Below, piece after piece: positions 8,729 to 16,696 of a DNA stretch of 28,514 bases. The first letter of the stretch is position 1. The number at the start of each line of letters is the position of its first letter. The translations under genes were made by a program, and so were the position numbers. Source of the DNA: CAZKWG01 sp964615375 (GTDB lineage: Bacteria; Myxococcota_A; UBA796; CAZKWG01); assembly GCA_964615375.1 (NCBI GenBank), contig CAZTOW010000081.1:1-28514 (forward strand), written 5' to 3'. The notes under the pieces are model-generated. The model saw nothing but the letters and a program-made list of their open reading frames with translations, ran no database searches and was not told the origin of the DNA.

Positions 8729-9984
8729 GCGCAGCCGCTCCTGGAGCCCTGTGGTGCCCGGAGTCCCCCGCGGCTCGCCTGCGCGCGCTCGACGACGCTG
8801 GCCAGCTCGGCCAGCGGCTGGCGGCGCTCGCGGAGAGTGACGCACACGATCCACCCACCGGCGAAGCCGCGTCGCGGGCCCTGCTCGGCGACGGGCGCGC
8901 GCCGAGCCTGGACGGCCTGCTGCGCCTGGTCGCGTCCCACGGGCCCGAGACCGTGCCCGAAGGCTGGCGGCTGGGCCCGCCGCCCCGGCTGTGGGAGCGC
9001 CTGCTCCGCGCGGCGGGCGTGCGGCCTGGCCCCGGGGAGACGCTCTGGATCGACGAGGAGCGGCAGGGCCTCCCCGCGGGGTGGCGCGGCCCGGCGCACA
9101 GCGAGTGGTGGGCGTCGCCCGCGCATCCGGGCGCGAGCTTCGACGGGCGGCTTTGGGCCTGGGGCTGCGTCGACGAGCACGCGCCCGCCACGGCCGCGCT
9201 CGCGGCTCTCTCCCCGCGGGCGCTCTGGCGGAGCGACGGCCACGCCTGGCGGACCCATCCGGTCGCGCTGGCCGCGGTCCGGGACCTCGGCCAGGCGCGG
9301 CCGCGGATTGAGGAGGGGCCCGGCTTCCTGCTCGCCTGCGTCGTCGACGCCGTGGGCGACCTGGCGGGCACGGTCGACCTCTCGGAGCGGGACCGCGCCA
9401 CGCTCTGGGGCGCGCTCCTGCTGCCGCTGCTCGCGCCGTCCCACGCCGGGGGGCCGCCACGCGGGACGGCGGTGTCGGAGCCGCCGCCCGACTACCAGCA
9501 GCTCGTGGCCTTCGCGCTGCTCCACCCCCGGATGCAGGAGGCGATCGCGGCGTTGGACCGGCTGGCGACGATCCTGGCCATGGAGGACTGGCACGCGGCG
9601 GCCGCGCTGGCGGCCGCGGCCGGCGCCCCACGCGCGGGCGGGTTGCGGGCGGGTATGCTGCGGCTCGGGGAAGCGCTGGCGGCGGCGATGCTGCGCCGCG
9701 ACGCGGCGGCCGGCTGGGACAGCGGCTTCGGCTTTCGCCTGGTCCGCAGCGTGCTCCGCGACGTGTTCGGCGAGGACCCGGGCGACTTCGCGGCCCGCTG
9801 GGACGCGGCGACGGCCGGCCCCCCCGGGGTGCCGGGCGTCGGGTCGCTGGCGGAGCGGCTCCGCGAGGCGCTGAGCACCGCGCTCGGCTTCCCCGGGCGG
9901 CCGCCCTTCCCGGGCGGTCCGGCCGCGGCGCAGCTCGTCGAGCTCACCTGGGCGCGGTGGACGGATCCGACGTACCTGGCGTGA
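8725..9984 (+). CDS. hypothetical protein, second of orphan pair
   Basis: This is a 419-aa protein without a recognisable family. Its ATG at 8725 overlaps the stop of the preceding gene (ATGA), so the two are translationally coupled and very likely act together. It is rich in Ala, Trp and Arg and appears largely helical. Trp-containing segments include SEWWASPAHPG and RLWAWGCVDEH. Moderately hydrophobic helices (FLLACVVDAVGDLAG, LWGALLLPLLA) follow, too weak to call TM segments. No signal peptide is seen. Its 3' end overlaps by 41 bp the 3' end of the convergent STAND-ATPase gene, so the two transcripts are antisense there. That tight arrangement suggests long co-residence. The function is unknown. 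Confidence 0.8.
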   Translation: MSAAAPGALWCPESPAARLRALDDAGQLGQRLAALAESDAHDPPTGEAASRALLGDGRAPSLDGLLRLVASHGPETVPEGWRLGPPPRLWERLLRAAGVRPGPGETLWIDEERQGLPAGWRGPAHSEWWASPAHPGASFDGRLWAWGCVDEHAPATAALAALSPRALWRSDGHAWRTHPVALAAVRDLGQARPRIEEGPGFLLACVVDAVGDLAGTVDLSERDRATLWGALLLPLLAPSHAGGPPRGTAVSEPPPDYQQLVAFALLHPRMQEAIAALDRLATILAMEDWHAAAALAAAAGAPRAGGLRAGMLRLGEALAAAMLRRDAAAGWDSGFGFRLVRSVLRDVFGEDPGDFAARWDAATAGPPGVPGVGSLAERLREALSTALGFPGRPPFPGGPAAAQLVELTWARWTDPTYLA

Positions 9985-12900
9985 GGCCGGCGTCGAAGCT
10001 GCCCGTGTGGAACAGGTCCCACACGCGGATGTAGCCCGAGCTGGCGGCCACAGCGAGGTAGCGGCCGTCCTCGCTGAAGTCCACGGCGACGGCCGGCTCG
10101 GCCAACGCACCGCCCCAGTTGGGGCCAATCATACCTCGGTCCTGGAGCAGGGGGGGGCGGAAGGGGATCCAGGCGGGGATGGACGGAACCCAGGCGCGAT
10201 CCTCGCGTTGGTATAGGATCAGCCAGCCATTGTGGTTGTCCCAGACCAGCGTCCATCCGTCGCGCGGCGAGACACTGATGCGTTGCATCCCATAGCTGTC
10301 GTCCGTACCCAAGACCTCCAGGCTCTGCGCGTCCCTCACCTGTACGGCCCCGCGCTCGCCGTCCAGCGTGTACAGCCAGTCTCGTTGTAGATCAGCCTCA
10401 ATCCTAAGCTCTTTGGCAATCCGCTCGATCTCGCTCAGCGCGGCGCCGCTGTCGAGCGAGAGCCGCGAGAGCGTCCGGGAAGTCCCGAGGACGACGGCGT
10501 CCCGGACGAAGGTGGCCGCGTAACGCTCTCCCTCTGGCACAGGGACACGCCAGCGCACGCGCGCCTCGCCGCCCTGTGGGAGCTCCCACAGCGCCAGCGC
10601 CTCCCGATCCCCGACGAGGGCCAGGTCGTCCTCTGCGCTCCACGCCATGGCCAGCGCGCCCTCCGTGCCCGCCAGGGGGACGGGCGTGCCGCCCTCTTCC
10701 TGCAGGCTGACCGCCGCGCCGCTCAGCAGGACCCGGCGGCCCTTGTGGCTGAAGCGCGCTCGGATCGGCGTGGCGAGCTCGCTGGGCACAGGCACCGCAC
10801 GGGGAGAGCCATCCAGGGGGATCGTCTCCCAGTGGACCGTGCCCGCGCGAGAGATGACTTGCAGGGAGGGCGTGCCAACCCCGTCCAAGCTGAGGGCGAT
10901 GTCCGCGACGGCGTCGCGGGGAACGACCGCCAGGTACTGATAGCCCGCGCGGACGGGGAGCACGCGCGCCAAGCCGTCCGGGTCGACGCAGGCCACGTGC
11001 TCGCCGTCGCGCGAGAAGGCCACCTGGGCGTCCTGGCAGATCTGGATGCTCTCCATGAACCAGTTCGTGTGGGGATCGTAGCGCAGGATCGTGCCCTGCG
11101 CGGAGAAGACCAGGTCGCGTGTGGCGCCGCGCACGGCCCTGTCCACCGGGACTCCGAGTCTCCTGCGGACCGGGTCGCTAGCCCAGCCGTCGGAGGTCCA
11201 GGCCACGAGCTCTCCCCCCGCCATGACGCCGACCACCGATCCGTCCGCGAGCAGGCGCAGCATGGATAGTTGGCTACCGGTCTCGCGTGCATGGACCACC
11301 TGGCCGCTCGCGAGGTCGGTGACGCCGACCTGCCCGCCGCGCGTCGCCCAGGCCAGGGCGCGGTCGTCGGCCGACCAGTCCACGTGGGTCACGTCGGCGG
11401 GGAGCGAGCCCAGACGCGCCTTCTCGCGGTTGAGGGGCATCGGCCCGACCGGGCGCGATGGGAGCACCATCGCCGCGCCTGCCGCGCTGACCACCGCGAG
11501 GTAGTCGCCGCTGGCAGCGCCGCGCAGCTCGGCGACGGGCGCCCCCGCGTCCAACAGGGTGTGGGGCGGACCGTCTCCACCAAACCAGCGCACCAGCCCG
11601 GTCGCGTCGCCGACGACGCAGCCCCCTTCGAGCGCGAGGATCTCGGGGTCCGAGGACGAGGCCGGCGCGCCGTCGCTCCTGTGCAGTGTCGCGCCGTCCC
11701 AGCTCCAGACGCCGCCGTCTTTCTGGCGGAGGCAGAGCTGGCCGCCCGGCTCGTCCCACGAGAGCGAGACGACCGGCGCGGGTCCGATGCGGCTGGAGAA
11801 GGCCAACGGCGCGAACTCCGAGGACGGGTTGTTCCAGACCTCGAGCATCCCCTTGCTGGTGACCATGGCCAGGGCATCACCTGACGGGCTCAGGGCGACG
11901 CGGAGCGCCGCTCCGGCCGAGGGGACGAGGATCTTCGGCTCGCCTCCGTTGCCGCGCGCGAGCTGGAGCGCCCACCAGCGGAGATCGGGGCTCACCTCGC
12001 GCGACAGGCGCTGGCGCAGGTCCGCGGGATCAGCCGCCACCTTGGAGCGGATCGCCTGTATCTCGGCCTGCGCGGCAGTCTCCAGGTACGATGGGACGAC
12101 GAGAGCGAGCGCGACCGCCAGCACAGCGAGCGGCACGACGAGCGCCCCCCTTCGCCACCGCCGGGACCGCCGCTGGAGCTGGGCTGAAGCGTCGAGGAAC
12201 GCGCGCTCCTCCGCCGAGAGCGTCTGGGCGCCCGCGAGGTGGCGCCTGGCGTCCTGGAGTCGGCGGCCCCACCACAGGTCGTCGACCCTGCGCCCCGCCC
12301 GCAACCACTCGCCCGTCGCGGCCGAGAGCAGACCCATCCAGCGCAGGCGCTCCCGATCTTCGTCCAGGAAGCTCGCCAGGCGCGGCCAGTGCAGCAGGAG
12401 CGCGTCGTGTGCGAGCTCGGCCCCCTCCTCCGAGGTCACGACCAGGCCGGAGGAGACGAGCCGCTCCAGGACCTCCCGCTCTGATGCGCCGAGCGAGGCG
12501 ATGGCCTCGCGGCGCAGGCGGCGGCGGACCGGCCGGCCGTCCATGTCTAAGTGGACGAGACGGAGGAGCAGCTCGCGTGCGATTGCCTGCTGCGCCGGCG
12601 GCGCGCCGTGGAGCACCTCGTCCGCTCGCCGCGCGAGGACGCCATCCAGACCGCCGAGGGCTCGCCACGCCGTCCAGGTGAGCGTGGTCCCCATCCGGGC
12701 CTCCCAGAGCGCCGTCGCGGCCAGTTGGACCGCCGGCAGCATGCCGGGCTGCCAGTCGACGCTCTCCGCCAGCCGGTCGCTGAGCCCAGCCTCCCAGGTG
12801 ACGCCGACGAGCGCGGCCGTGCGATCGAGCGCCTCCACCAGGTCGCGCCGCCCCATGGGCCGGACCAGCTCCACGCCTTCTCCCAGCACCTCGACGAGCG

Positions 12901-14053
12901 CCGGCTCCTTCATGACGCGCTCGACGAAGTCGGCGCGCACGGCGGCGATCACGCTGACCCTGCCGCGGGCGCGACGTGCCGAGGCCGCGACGAGGGCCAG
13001 GAAGCGGGCGCGCTCCTCCGGCTCCGCGCCGAAGACCTCCTCGAGCTGGTCGAGGACAAGGAGCCACCGCGTCGGCCGCTCGCCGTCCCAGAGGTCCACG
13101 AGGTCGCACAGCCCGTCAGGCGACGCCTGGAGGCTGGCCAGCACCGAGACAAGCCACGCGGGGGTGGTCTCGCCGCGCTCGCGAGCGAGCGCCAGGGCCA
13201 GGGCCCGAAAGGGCTCGAAGCCGGGCCGCAGGGTCGCGACCCGCCAGATTCTCCGCCGCAGCCGCGGGACCAGGCCGGCGCGCAGCAGGGAGGACTTCCC
13301 TGTGCCCGACGGCCCGATCAGCGTGACCCAGCGCGCCGTGGCCAGGCGCCGCTCGATGCCCTCGACCTCGGCGCTCCGGCCGAAGAAGACCCTGGCGTCC
13401 GCCTCCTGATAGGCCGCGAGGCCCGGGAACGGGCACCGGCTCGGGTCGACGTTGCCGAGGATCCCCTGCACCAGCCCGGCCACCTCGACCAGGCTTTGCA
13501 CCGGGTGGACCAAGGGCACGTCCCAGCCGCCGAGCGCGAGCCGGACCTCGGAGAGCTGTTCGGCCGGGCAGAAGAGGTGGACGCGCTGGCCTCGCTGGAC
13601 GGCGGCCACCAGGGCGGCGACCTTCTCCGGCCAGCCCTCGACCGGCGCCACCACGTAGCGGTCGAGACCGCTGGGAGAGGCGGCCACGTCGATCCGCCCG
13701 GACGCCGCCAGGACAATCTCCGGCGGCTCCTGGGACTTCACGCCTGGACGCTGCGTCCGCAGGCCATCGACGCGCGCCTGCACCCAGGCGAGCACGGCCA
13801 CCGCGACCGCCAGCTGCCCGCTGCTCCCGCTGGGAGGGGGGCCCGCGAGGTCCAGTCCTACGAGGAGGTGGTGGAACTCCTGCTCCGGAGGAACGACGCT
13901 CGGGAGAGCCATGTGCAGCGGCTCGATGTTCAGCCGCGGGGAGCCCGGAAACCAGCGCAACAGCTCGGGGTCGCGCGGCCCCTCGGTGGCCGAGACATCC
14001 ACCCAGGCGGTGCCGCCGGTGTGGAGCAGCATCGTTCGGAACAGAACCGGCAT
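9944..14053 (-). CDS. Lon-like domain, nSTAND1 ATPase, TM and WD40-like propeller protein
   Basis: This is a 1369-aa STAND-type signalling protein. The ATG at 14051-14053 has GGAGG 7 nt upstream. Residues of about 40-205 resemble the Lon (S16) proteolytic fold. A GSSG element carries Ser78, SGRID stands where Lon has TGEI, Lys144 lies in WPEKVAAL, and HPVQSLVEVAGLV matches the last Lon helix. Ser78/Lys144 are a candidate catalytic dyad. Residues of about 208-600 are nSTAND1, with Walker A GPSGTGKS (247-254), Walker B WLLVLDQLEEV (330-340) and the late motif AHDALLLHWPRL (548-559). One TM helix lies at about 637-655. Residues of about 700-1350 form a beta-propeller with degenerate WD40 blades, the last being VDFSEDGRYLAVAA..IRVWDL. 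STAND proteins are ligand-triggered oligomerising switches in conflict and death pathways. Here the propeller would sense and the N-terminal domain act. Protease activity is inferred and not certain. Confidence 0.9.
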   Translation of the reverse strand: MPVLFRTMLLHTGGTAWVDVSATEGPRDPELLRWFPGSPRLNIEPLHMALPSVVPPEQEFHHLLVGLDLAGPPPSGSSGQLAVAVAVLAWVQARVDGLRTQRPGVKSQEPPEIVLAASGRIDVAASPSGLDRYVVAPVEGWPEKVAALVAAVQRGQRVHLFCPAEQLSEVRLALGGWDVPLVHPVQSLVEVAGLVQGILGNVDPSRCPFPGLAAYQEADARVFFGRSAEVEGIERRLATARWVTLIGPSGTGKSSLLRAGLVPRLRRRIWRVATLRPGFEPFRALALALARERGETTPAWLVSVLASLQASPDGLCDLVDLWDGERPTRWLLVLDQLEEVFGAEPEERARFLALVAASARRARGRVSVIAAVRADFVERVMKEPALVEVLGEGVELVRPMGRRDLVEALDRTAALVGVTWEAGLSDRLAESVDWQPGMLPAVQLAATALWEARMGTTLTWTAWRALGGLDGVLARRADEVLHGAPPAQQAIARELLLRLVHLDMDGRPVRRRLRREAIASLGASEREVLERLVSSGLVVTSEEGAELAHDALLLHWPRLASFLDEDRERLRWMGLLSAATGEWLRAGRRVDDLWWGRRLQDARRHLAGAQTLSAEERAFLDASAQLQRRSRRWRRGALVVPLAVLAVALALVVPSYLETAAQAEIQAIRSKVAADPADLRQRLSREVSPDLRWWALQLARGNGGEPKILVPSAGAALRVALSPSGDALAMVTSKGMLEVWNNPSSEFAPLAFSSRIGPAPVVSLSWDEPGGQLCLRQKDGGVWSWDGATLHRSDGAPASSSDPEILALEGGCVVGDATGLVRWFGGDGPPHTLLDAGAPVAELRGAASGDYLAVVSAAGAAMVLPSRPVGPMPLNREKARLGSLPADVTHVDWSADDRALAWATRGGQVGVTDLASGQVVHARETGSQLSMLRLLADGSVVGVMAGGELVAWTSDGWASDPVRRRLGVPVDRAVRGATRDLVFSAQGTILRYDPHTNWFMESIQICQDAQVAFSRDGEHVACVDPDGLARVLPVRAGYQYLAVVPRDAVADIALSLDGVGTPSLQVISRAGTVHWETIPLDGSPRAVPVPSELATPIRARFSHKGRRVLLSGAAVSLQEEGGTPVPLAGTEGALAMAWSAEDDLALVGDREALALWELPQGGEARVRWRVPVPEGERYAATFVRDAVVLGTSRTLSRLSLDSGAALSEIERIAKELRIEADLQRDWLYTLDGERGAVQVRDAQSLEVLGTDDSYGMQRISVSPRDGWTLVWDNHNGWLILYQREDRAWVPSIPAWIPFRPPLLQDRGMIGPNWGGALAEPAVAVDFSEDGRYLAVAASSGYIRVWDLFHTGSFDAGLTPGTSDPSTAPR

Positions 14054-14125
14054 CGCAAGTCCTCCGGGAGCTCCCCCGCGAAGGCGAGGGCCTGCCTCAT
14101 GGTCTGCCCTGCCGTAACGCTTCGA

Positions 14126-14142
14126 CGGTCACCAAGTGACCG
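14126..14142. promoter_or_regulatory. palindrome upstream of STAND gene, site 1
   Basis: This is a perfect palindrome, CGGTCAC-CAA-GTGACCG, 73 bp upstream of the STAND gene start. It fits GGTCA-N5-TGACC and contains the CACCAAGTG core also found at 7780-7788 and, inverted, at 7852-7860. It is probably an operator. The regulator is not encoded recognisably in the window. Confidence 0.6.
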
Positions 14143-14238
14143 CGTGGGCTCCTGGGACCGGGTCAAGAGGAGGCGTGCCTCGACCGGGACGCCGCGGGGG
14201 ATGGCGGACGAACGGCTGCCTGGGGCTCCGTCCGGTGG

Positions 14239-16302
14239 TTACGCCGTCGGCCCGCGGGGTGCCGATGCGCGGCCGGTGGAGTGGGGGTGGCGCGGCGGAG
14301 GCAGCGGCTCCTTCTGAGGGGGGAGGAGGGCGGACGGGTCACGAAATGACCGGCGGCCTGGCGTGTGCTGCCGTCGGGGCCGTGCTGTCGTTGGCGGCTG
14401 GGGGGCAGGACCGCGTGGTCTCCGACAGCCAGATCGGGGCAACCTGGCTTGTCGAGGAGTGATTTGCTGAACAAGTATTCTGGACTCTAACTCGACCCAT
14501 GTGCGCCATGACGCAGGAAGGACGCGACGAAGCCGGGAGGACGGGTTTGAGTCCAGGCTCCTTTCTCCGAGCACGATTGCGCGAAGAGGGAGCTTGACGC
14601 GGAAGAAATAATTGGCTCCCAACTGCCGATCACGGAGAAGACGAACAGCGTCTCTGCCGCGCTGAACGCCCAAAGCCGCGAGATCAGACCCGCTTCCGCC
14701 CTCGCCCTCGCCCCCCGGCCCTCCGGCGAGAAGCGTGTCGAGACCTGAGGTATCCATGGGGACCCGCAGGGTGATCTCGACCTCGCGGTGGTGCTGGACC
14801 TCGATGCGGGCGACGAAGCGCTGGATGACCTCGCGCTGGGTGCCGAAGGGGAGCTCGCGGAAGCCGTCGCGGAACTGGGCGGCGAAACGCTCGATGGCGT
14901 CTACGTTGCGTTGGATGGCGCGCTCGTAGATGTCCTCCTGGGCGAGGAGCTCGGCCTCGCGCTCGAGGCGGGAACGGCGCTCGCTGAGCTCACCGACGAG
15001 CTGCTTGCAGAGGGTGGGGTCGAGGCCGGTGGCGATGGCGCGGTAGTAGTTCTGAATGCCGGCGTCGCACTCGGCGATCTCGCGGGCGAGGGCCTTGCTG
15101 TCCTTGGCGAAGGCGCGGCGGCGCTCCTGGAGGAAGGTGACGACGCGGGCGCGCAGGTCGGCGCGGGCGGCGTCGGTGCAGATGTGGTCGCGCAGCGCGT
15201 CCAACACGAGATCCTCGATCCACTCGCGCCGGAGATGGAGCGGCTTGCAGACGGTCTTGCCTTTGTTGATGTAGCCGTGGCAGGTGTAGAAGACGCGCTC
15301 GACAGGCTTGCCACGCTCGGTGCTGTGGCGTCGAACGCCGTAGAAGGTGTGGCCGCAGTGGCCACAGTGGATCATGGAGCTGAGCAGTGAGCCGACGGGT
15401 CGCGTGGAGGCGGTGCGCTTTCCGCGACAGAAGCTGCGCTCGCCGCGTTGGGTCTCGTAGCGGTCGAAGAGGGCGCGCTCGACGAGGGGGGCGTGGGTGT
15501 CCCGCACGGTGATGGGGGGCTCGGGGTTCTTGCGACGGGCGGTTCGACCGGCCTTCTTCGTCTTGTACCAGACGCTGTCGCCGACGTAGACGGGATTGCG
15601 GAGGATGAAGTTGACGCTCGCGGGGCTCCAGGTGCCGCCGGAAGGGGAGGGGACGCCGCGGGCGTTGAGGAGACCGGCGATGTGCCGACAGCCGCGTCCG
15701 TGGGAGACGGCGAGCTCGAAGATCTCGCGGACGACGCCGATCTGCGCGTCCTCCCCGGGCGAGAGGCGCTGGTGCTCGCGCCCGGCGGCGTCCTTGACCC
15801 GGATGGTCTGGTAGCCGTAGGGGACCTTGCCGCCGTTGAACCAGCCGAGCTCGGCGTTCATCGACATCCCCTTGAGGGTCTCGGTGCCGAGGTTCATGCT
15901 CATGAACTGCGCGAAGGTCTCCAGGACGCCCTCGAGCAGGAAGCCGGCGGGGGTCTCGTTGTCGAACTGTTCACAGATGCTCACGGCCTTGGTGCCGCGC
16001 TGGGCGAGGATCTCCTTGAAGATGGCGGACTCGGCCTTGTGGCGCGAGAAGCGGTCGATCTTGTGGAAGAGGACGATGTCCACGCGGTTCCGGCAGCAGT
16101 AGCCGATCATCGCCATGAACTCGGGGCGCTTCTCGGCGGGGGCGAAGGCGCTCTCGCCCTCGTCCACGAACTCGCGCACGAGCTCGTGGTTGGGACGGTC
16201 GGCGAGCCAGCGCGCCTGCGCCTTCTTCTGGGCGGGGATGCTGAGGTCTTTCTCGGCCTGCTCGTCGGTCGAGACGCGGCTGTAGGTGACGACACGGATC
16301 AT
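14239..16302 (-). CDS. large serine recombinase (integrase)
   Basis: This is a 687-aa serine integrase that would recombine attP/attB-type sites to insert or excise the element. ATG at 16300-16302 gives MIRVVTYSRVSTDEQ. The catalytic serine is Ser11 in YSRVST, and the catalytic-domain Arg motif is KIDRFSRH (81-88). The recombinase domain spans about 140-290 (GWFNGGKVPYGY, ILRNPVYVG). A zinc ribbon uses Cys313, Cys316, Cys341 and Cys352. A coiled coil covers about 385-480, where subunit contacts are controlled in this family. The conserved part ends near residue 525. The remaining 160 residues are Gly/Arg/Pro-rich, cover a lower-GC stretch (about 14470-14650), and look like read-through into flanking DNA. 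It begins 1 nt after the stop of the small resolvase-fold gene, so the two are cotranscribed. Confidence 0.93.
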   Translation of the reverse strand: MIRVVTYSRVSTDEQAEKDLSIPAQKKAQARWLADRPNHELVREFVDEGESAFAPAEKRPEFMAMIGYCCRNRVDIVLFHKIDRFSRHKAESAIFKEILAQRGTKAVSICEQFDNETPAGFLLEGVLETFAQFMSMNLGTETLKGMSMNAELGWFNGGKVPYGYQTIRVKDAAGREHQRLSPGEDAQIGVVREIFELAVSHGRGCRHIAGLLNARGVPSPSGGTWSPASVNFILRNPVYVGDSVWYKTKKAGRTARRKNPEPPITVRDTHAPLVERALFDRYETQRGERSFCRGKRTASTRPVGSLLSSMIHCGHCGHTFYGVRRHSTERGKPVERVFYTCHGYINKGKTVCKPLHLRREWIEDLVLDALRDHICTDAARADLRARVVTFLQERRRAFAKDSKALAREIAECDAGIQNYYRAIATGLDPTLCKQLVGELSERRSRLEREAELLAQEDIYERAIQRNVDAIERFAAQFRDGFRELPFGTQREVIQRFVARIEVQHHREVEITLRVPMDTSGLDTLLAGGPGGEGEGGSGSDLAALGVQRGRDAVRLLRDRQLGANYFFRVKLPLRAIVLGERSLDSNPSSRLRRVLPASWRTWVELESRILVQQITPRQARLPRSGCRRPRGPAPQPPTTARPRRQHTPGRRSFRDPSALLPPQKEPLPPPRHPHSTGRASAPRGPTA
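14337..14351. promoter_or_regulatory. palindrome upstream of STAND gene, site 2
   Basis: GGTCA-CGAAA-TGACC has the same half-sites and spacing as the palindrome at 14127-14141 and lies exactly 210 bp from it. It falls within the non-conserved tail of the recombinase frame, a hint that this tail is not under strong coding constraint. It may be a second operator. Confidence 0.45.
14480..14556. repeat. imperfect inverted repeat in recombinase tail
   Basis: CTGGACTC at 14480-14487 is perfectly complemented by GAGTCCAG at 14549-14556. Extending inwards, the arms match CTGGACTC-W-AAC-Y-CG over 15 bp with two mismatches. The DNA is noticeably less GC-rich than its surroundings and lies near the expected end of the integrated element. 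It could be part of an attachment or arm-binding region, or an RNA hairpin. I cannot decide between these. Confidence 0.4.
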
Positions 16303-16303
16303 G

Positions 16304-16696
16304 TCAGGCTCCCAGGTGGAGGAGGGTCGAAGAGAGAAGGGCAGGGGAGAGGCGCTCCATCCGCGTGGGCGCCGGCCAGGTGGGCAGCTCGTCCCAGGTG
16401 CGGACGGGGAGGCCCCGCTGATGGAGCGCGTGGAGCAGGGCGGGGAGCGCGAGGCGGTCCCGGGTGAGGTGGTGGAGGGCCGGGAGAAGCAGGACTTCGG
16501 CGGGGGCGTGGGCCTGCGCGGCCAGCAGGGCCCGGAGGCCGGGGCGACGCCAGGGGGCGCTGTAGCCCGAGGCGTGGTCGGCGTAGGCGCCGAGGAGGGT
16601 GTGTTGGGTGAGGGGGGCGAGGGCGCGGGTGAGCTCGGCGATCTGTTCGGAGGGCACACGATCCGCTGCGCGGCAGTAGAGGGCGATCCTGGGCAT
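16304..16696 (-). CDS. resolvase-fold protein lacking catalytic serine
   Basis: This is a 130-aa protein. ATG at 16694-16696 has GGAG about 7 nt upstream. It follows the pattern of a serine-recombinase N-terminal domain. It begins with MPRIALYCRAAD, where active enzymes have Y.RVS. YADHASGYSAPWRRPGLRALL comes next, matching the FVDEGxSG..RPAL segment. AEVLLLPALHHLTRD then matches the D(R)LSR(D) Arg helix, and a last LLHALHQRGLPVRTWDE strand-helix ends the domain. The catalytic Ser position is occupied by Ala, so it should not cut DNA. The protein lacks the recombinase, zinc-ribbon and coiled-coil parts. It lies 1 nt ahead of the large serine recombinase, so the two are probably made together. 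A role as a partner or directionality factor of the integrase is inferred; a degenerate remnant is the alternative. Confidence 0.75.
   Translation of the reverse strand: MPRIALYCRAADRVPSEQIAELTRALAPLTQHTLLGAYADHASGYSAPWRRPGLRALLAAQAHAPAEVLLLPALHHLTRDRLALPALLHALHQRGLPVRTWDELPTWPAPTRMERLSPALLSSTLLHLGA

Noticed and set aside
14136..14462. Plus-strand frame of 108 residues near the STAND gene promoter
   Set aside because: It is Gly/Arg-rich with no ribosome binding site and runs antisense to the recombinase tail. Nothing supports translation.
14541..14557. T-arm-like sequence suggesting a tRNA or tRNA fragment as an integration site
   Set aside because: The invariant C of the T-loop is replaced by T, the T-stem does not pair properly, and no acceptor or anticodon arm or CCA end is present.
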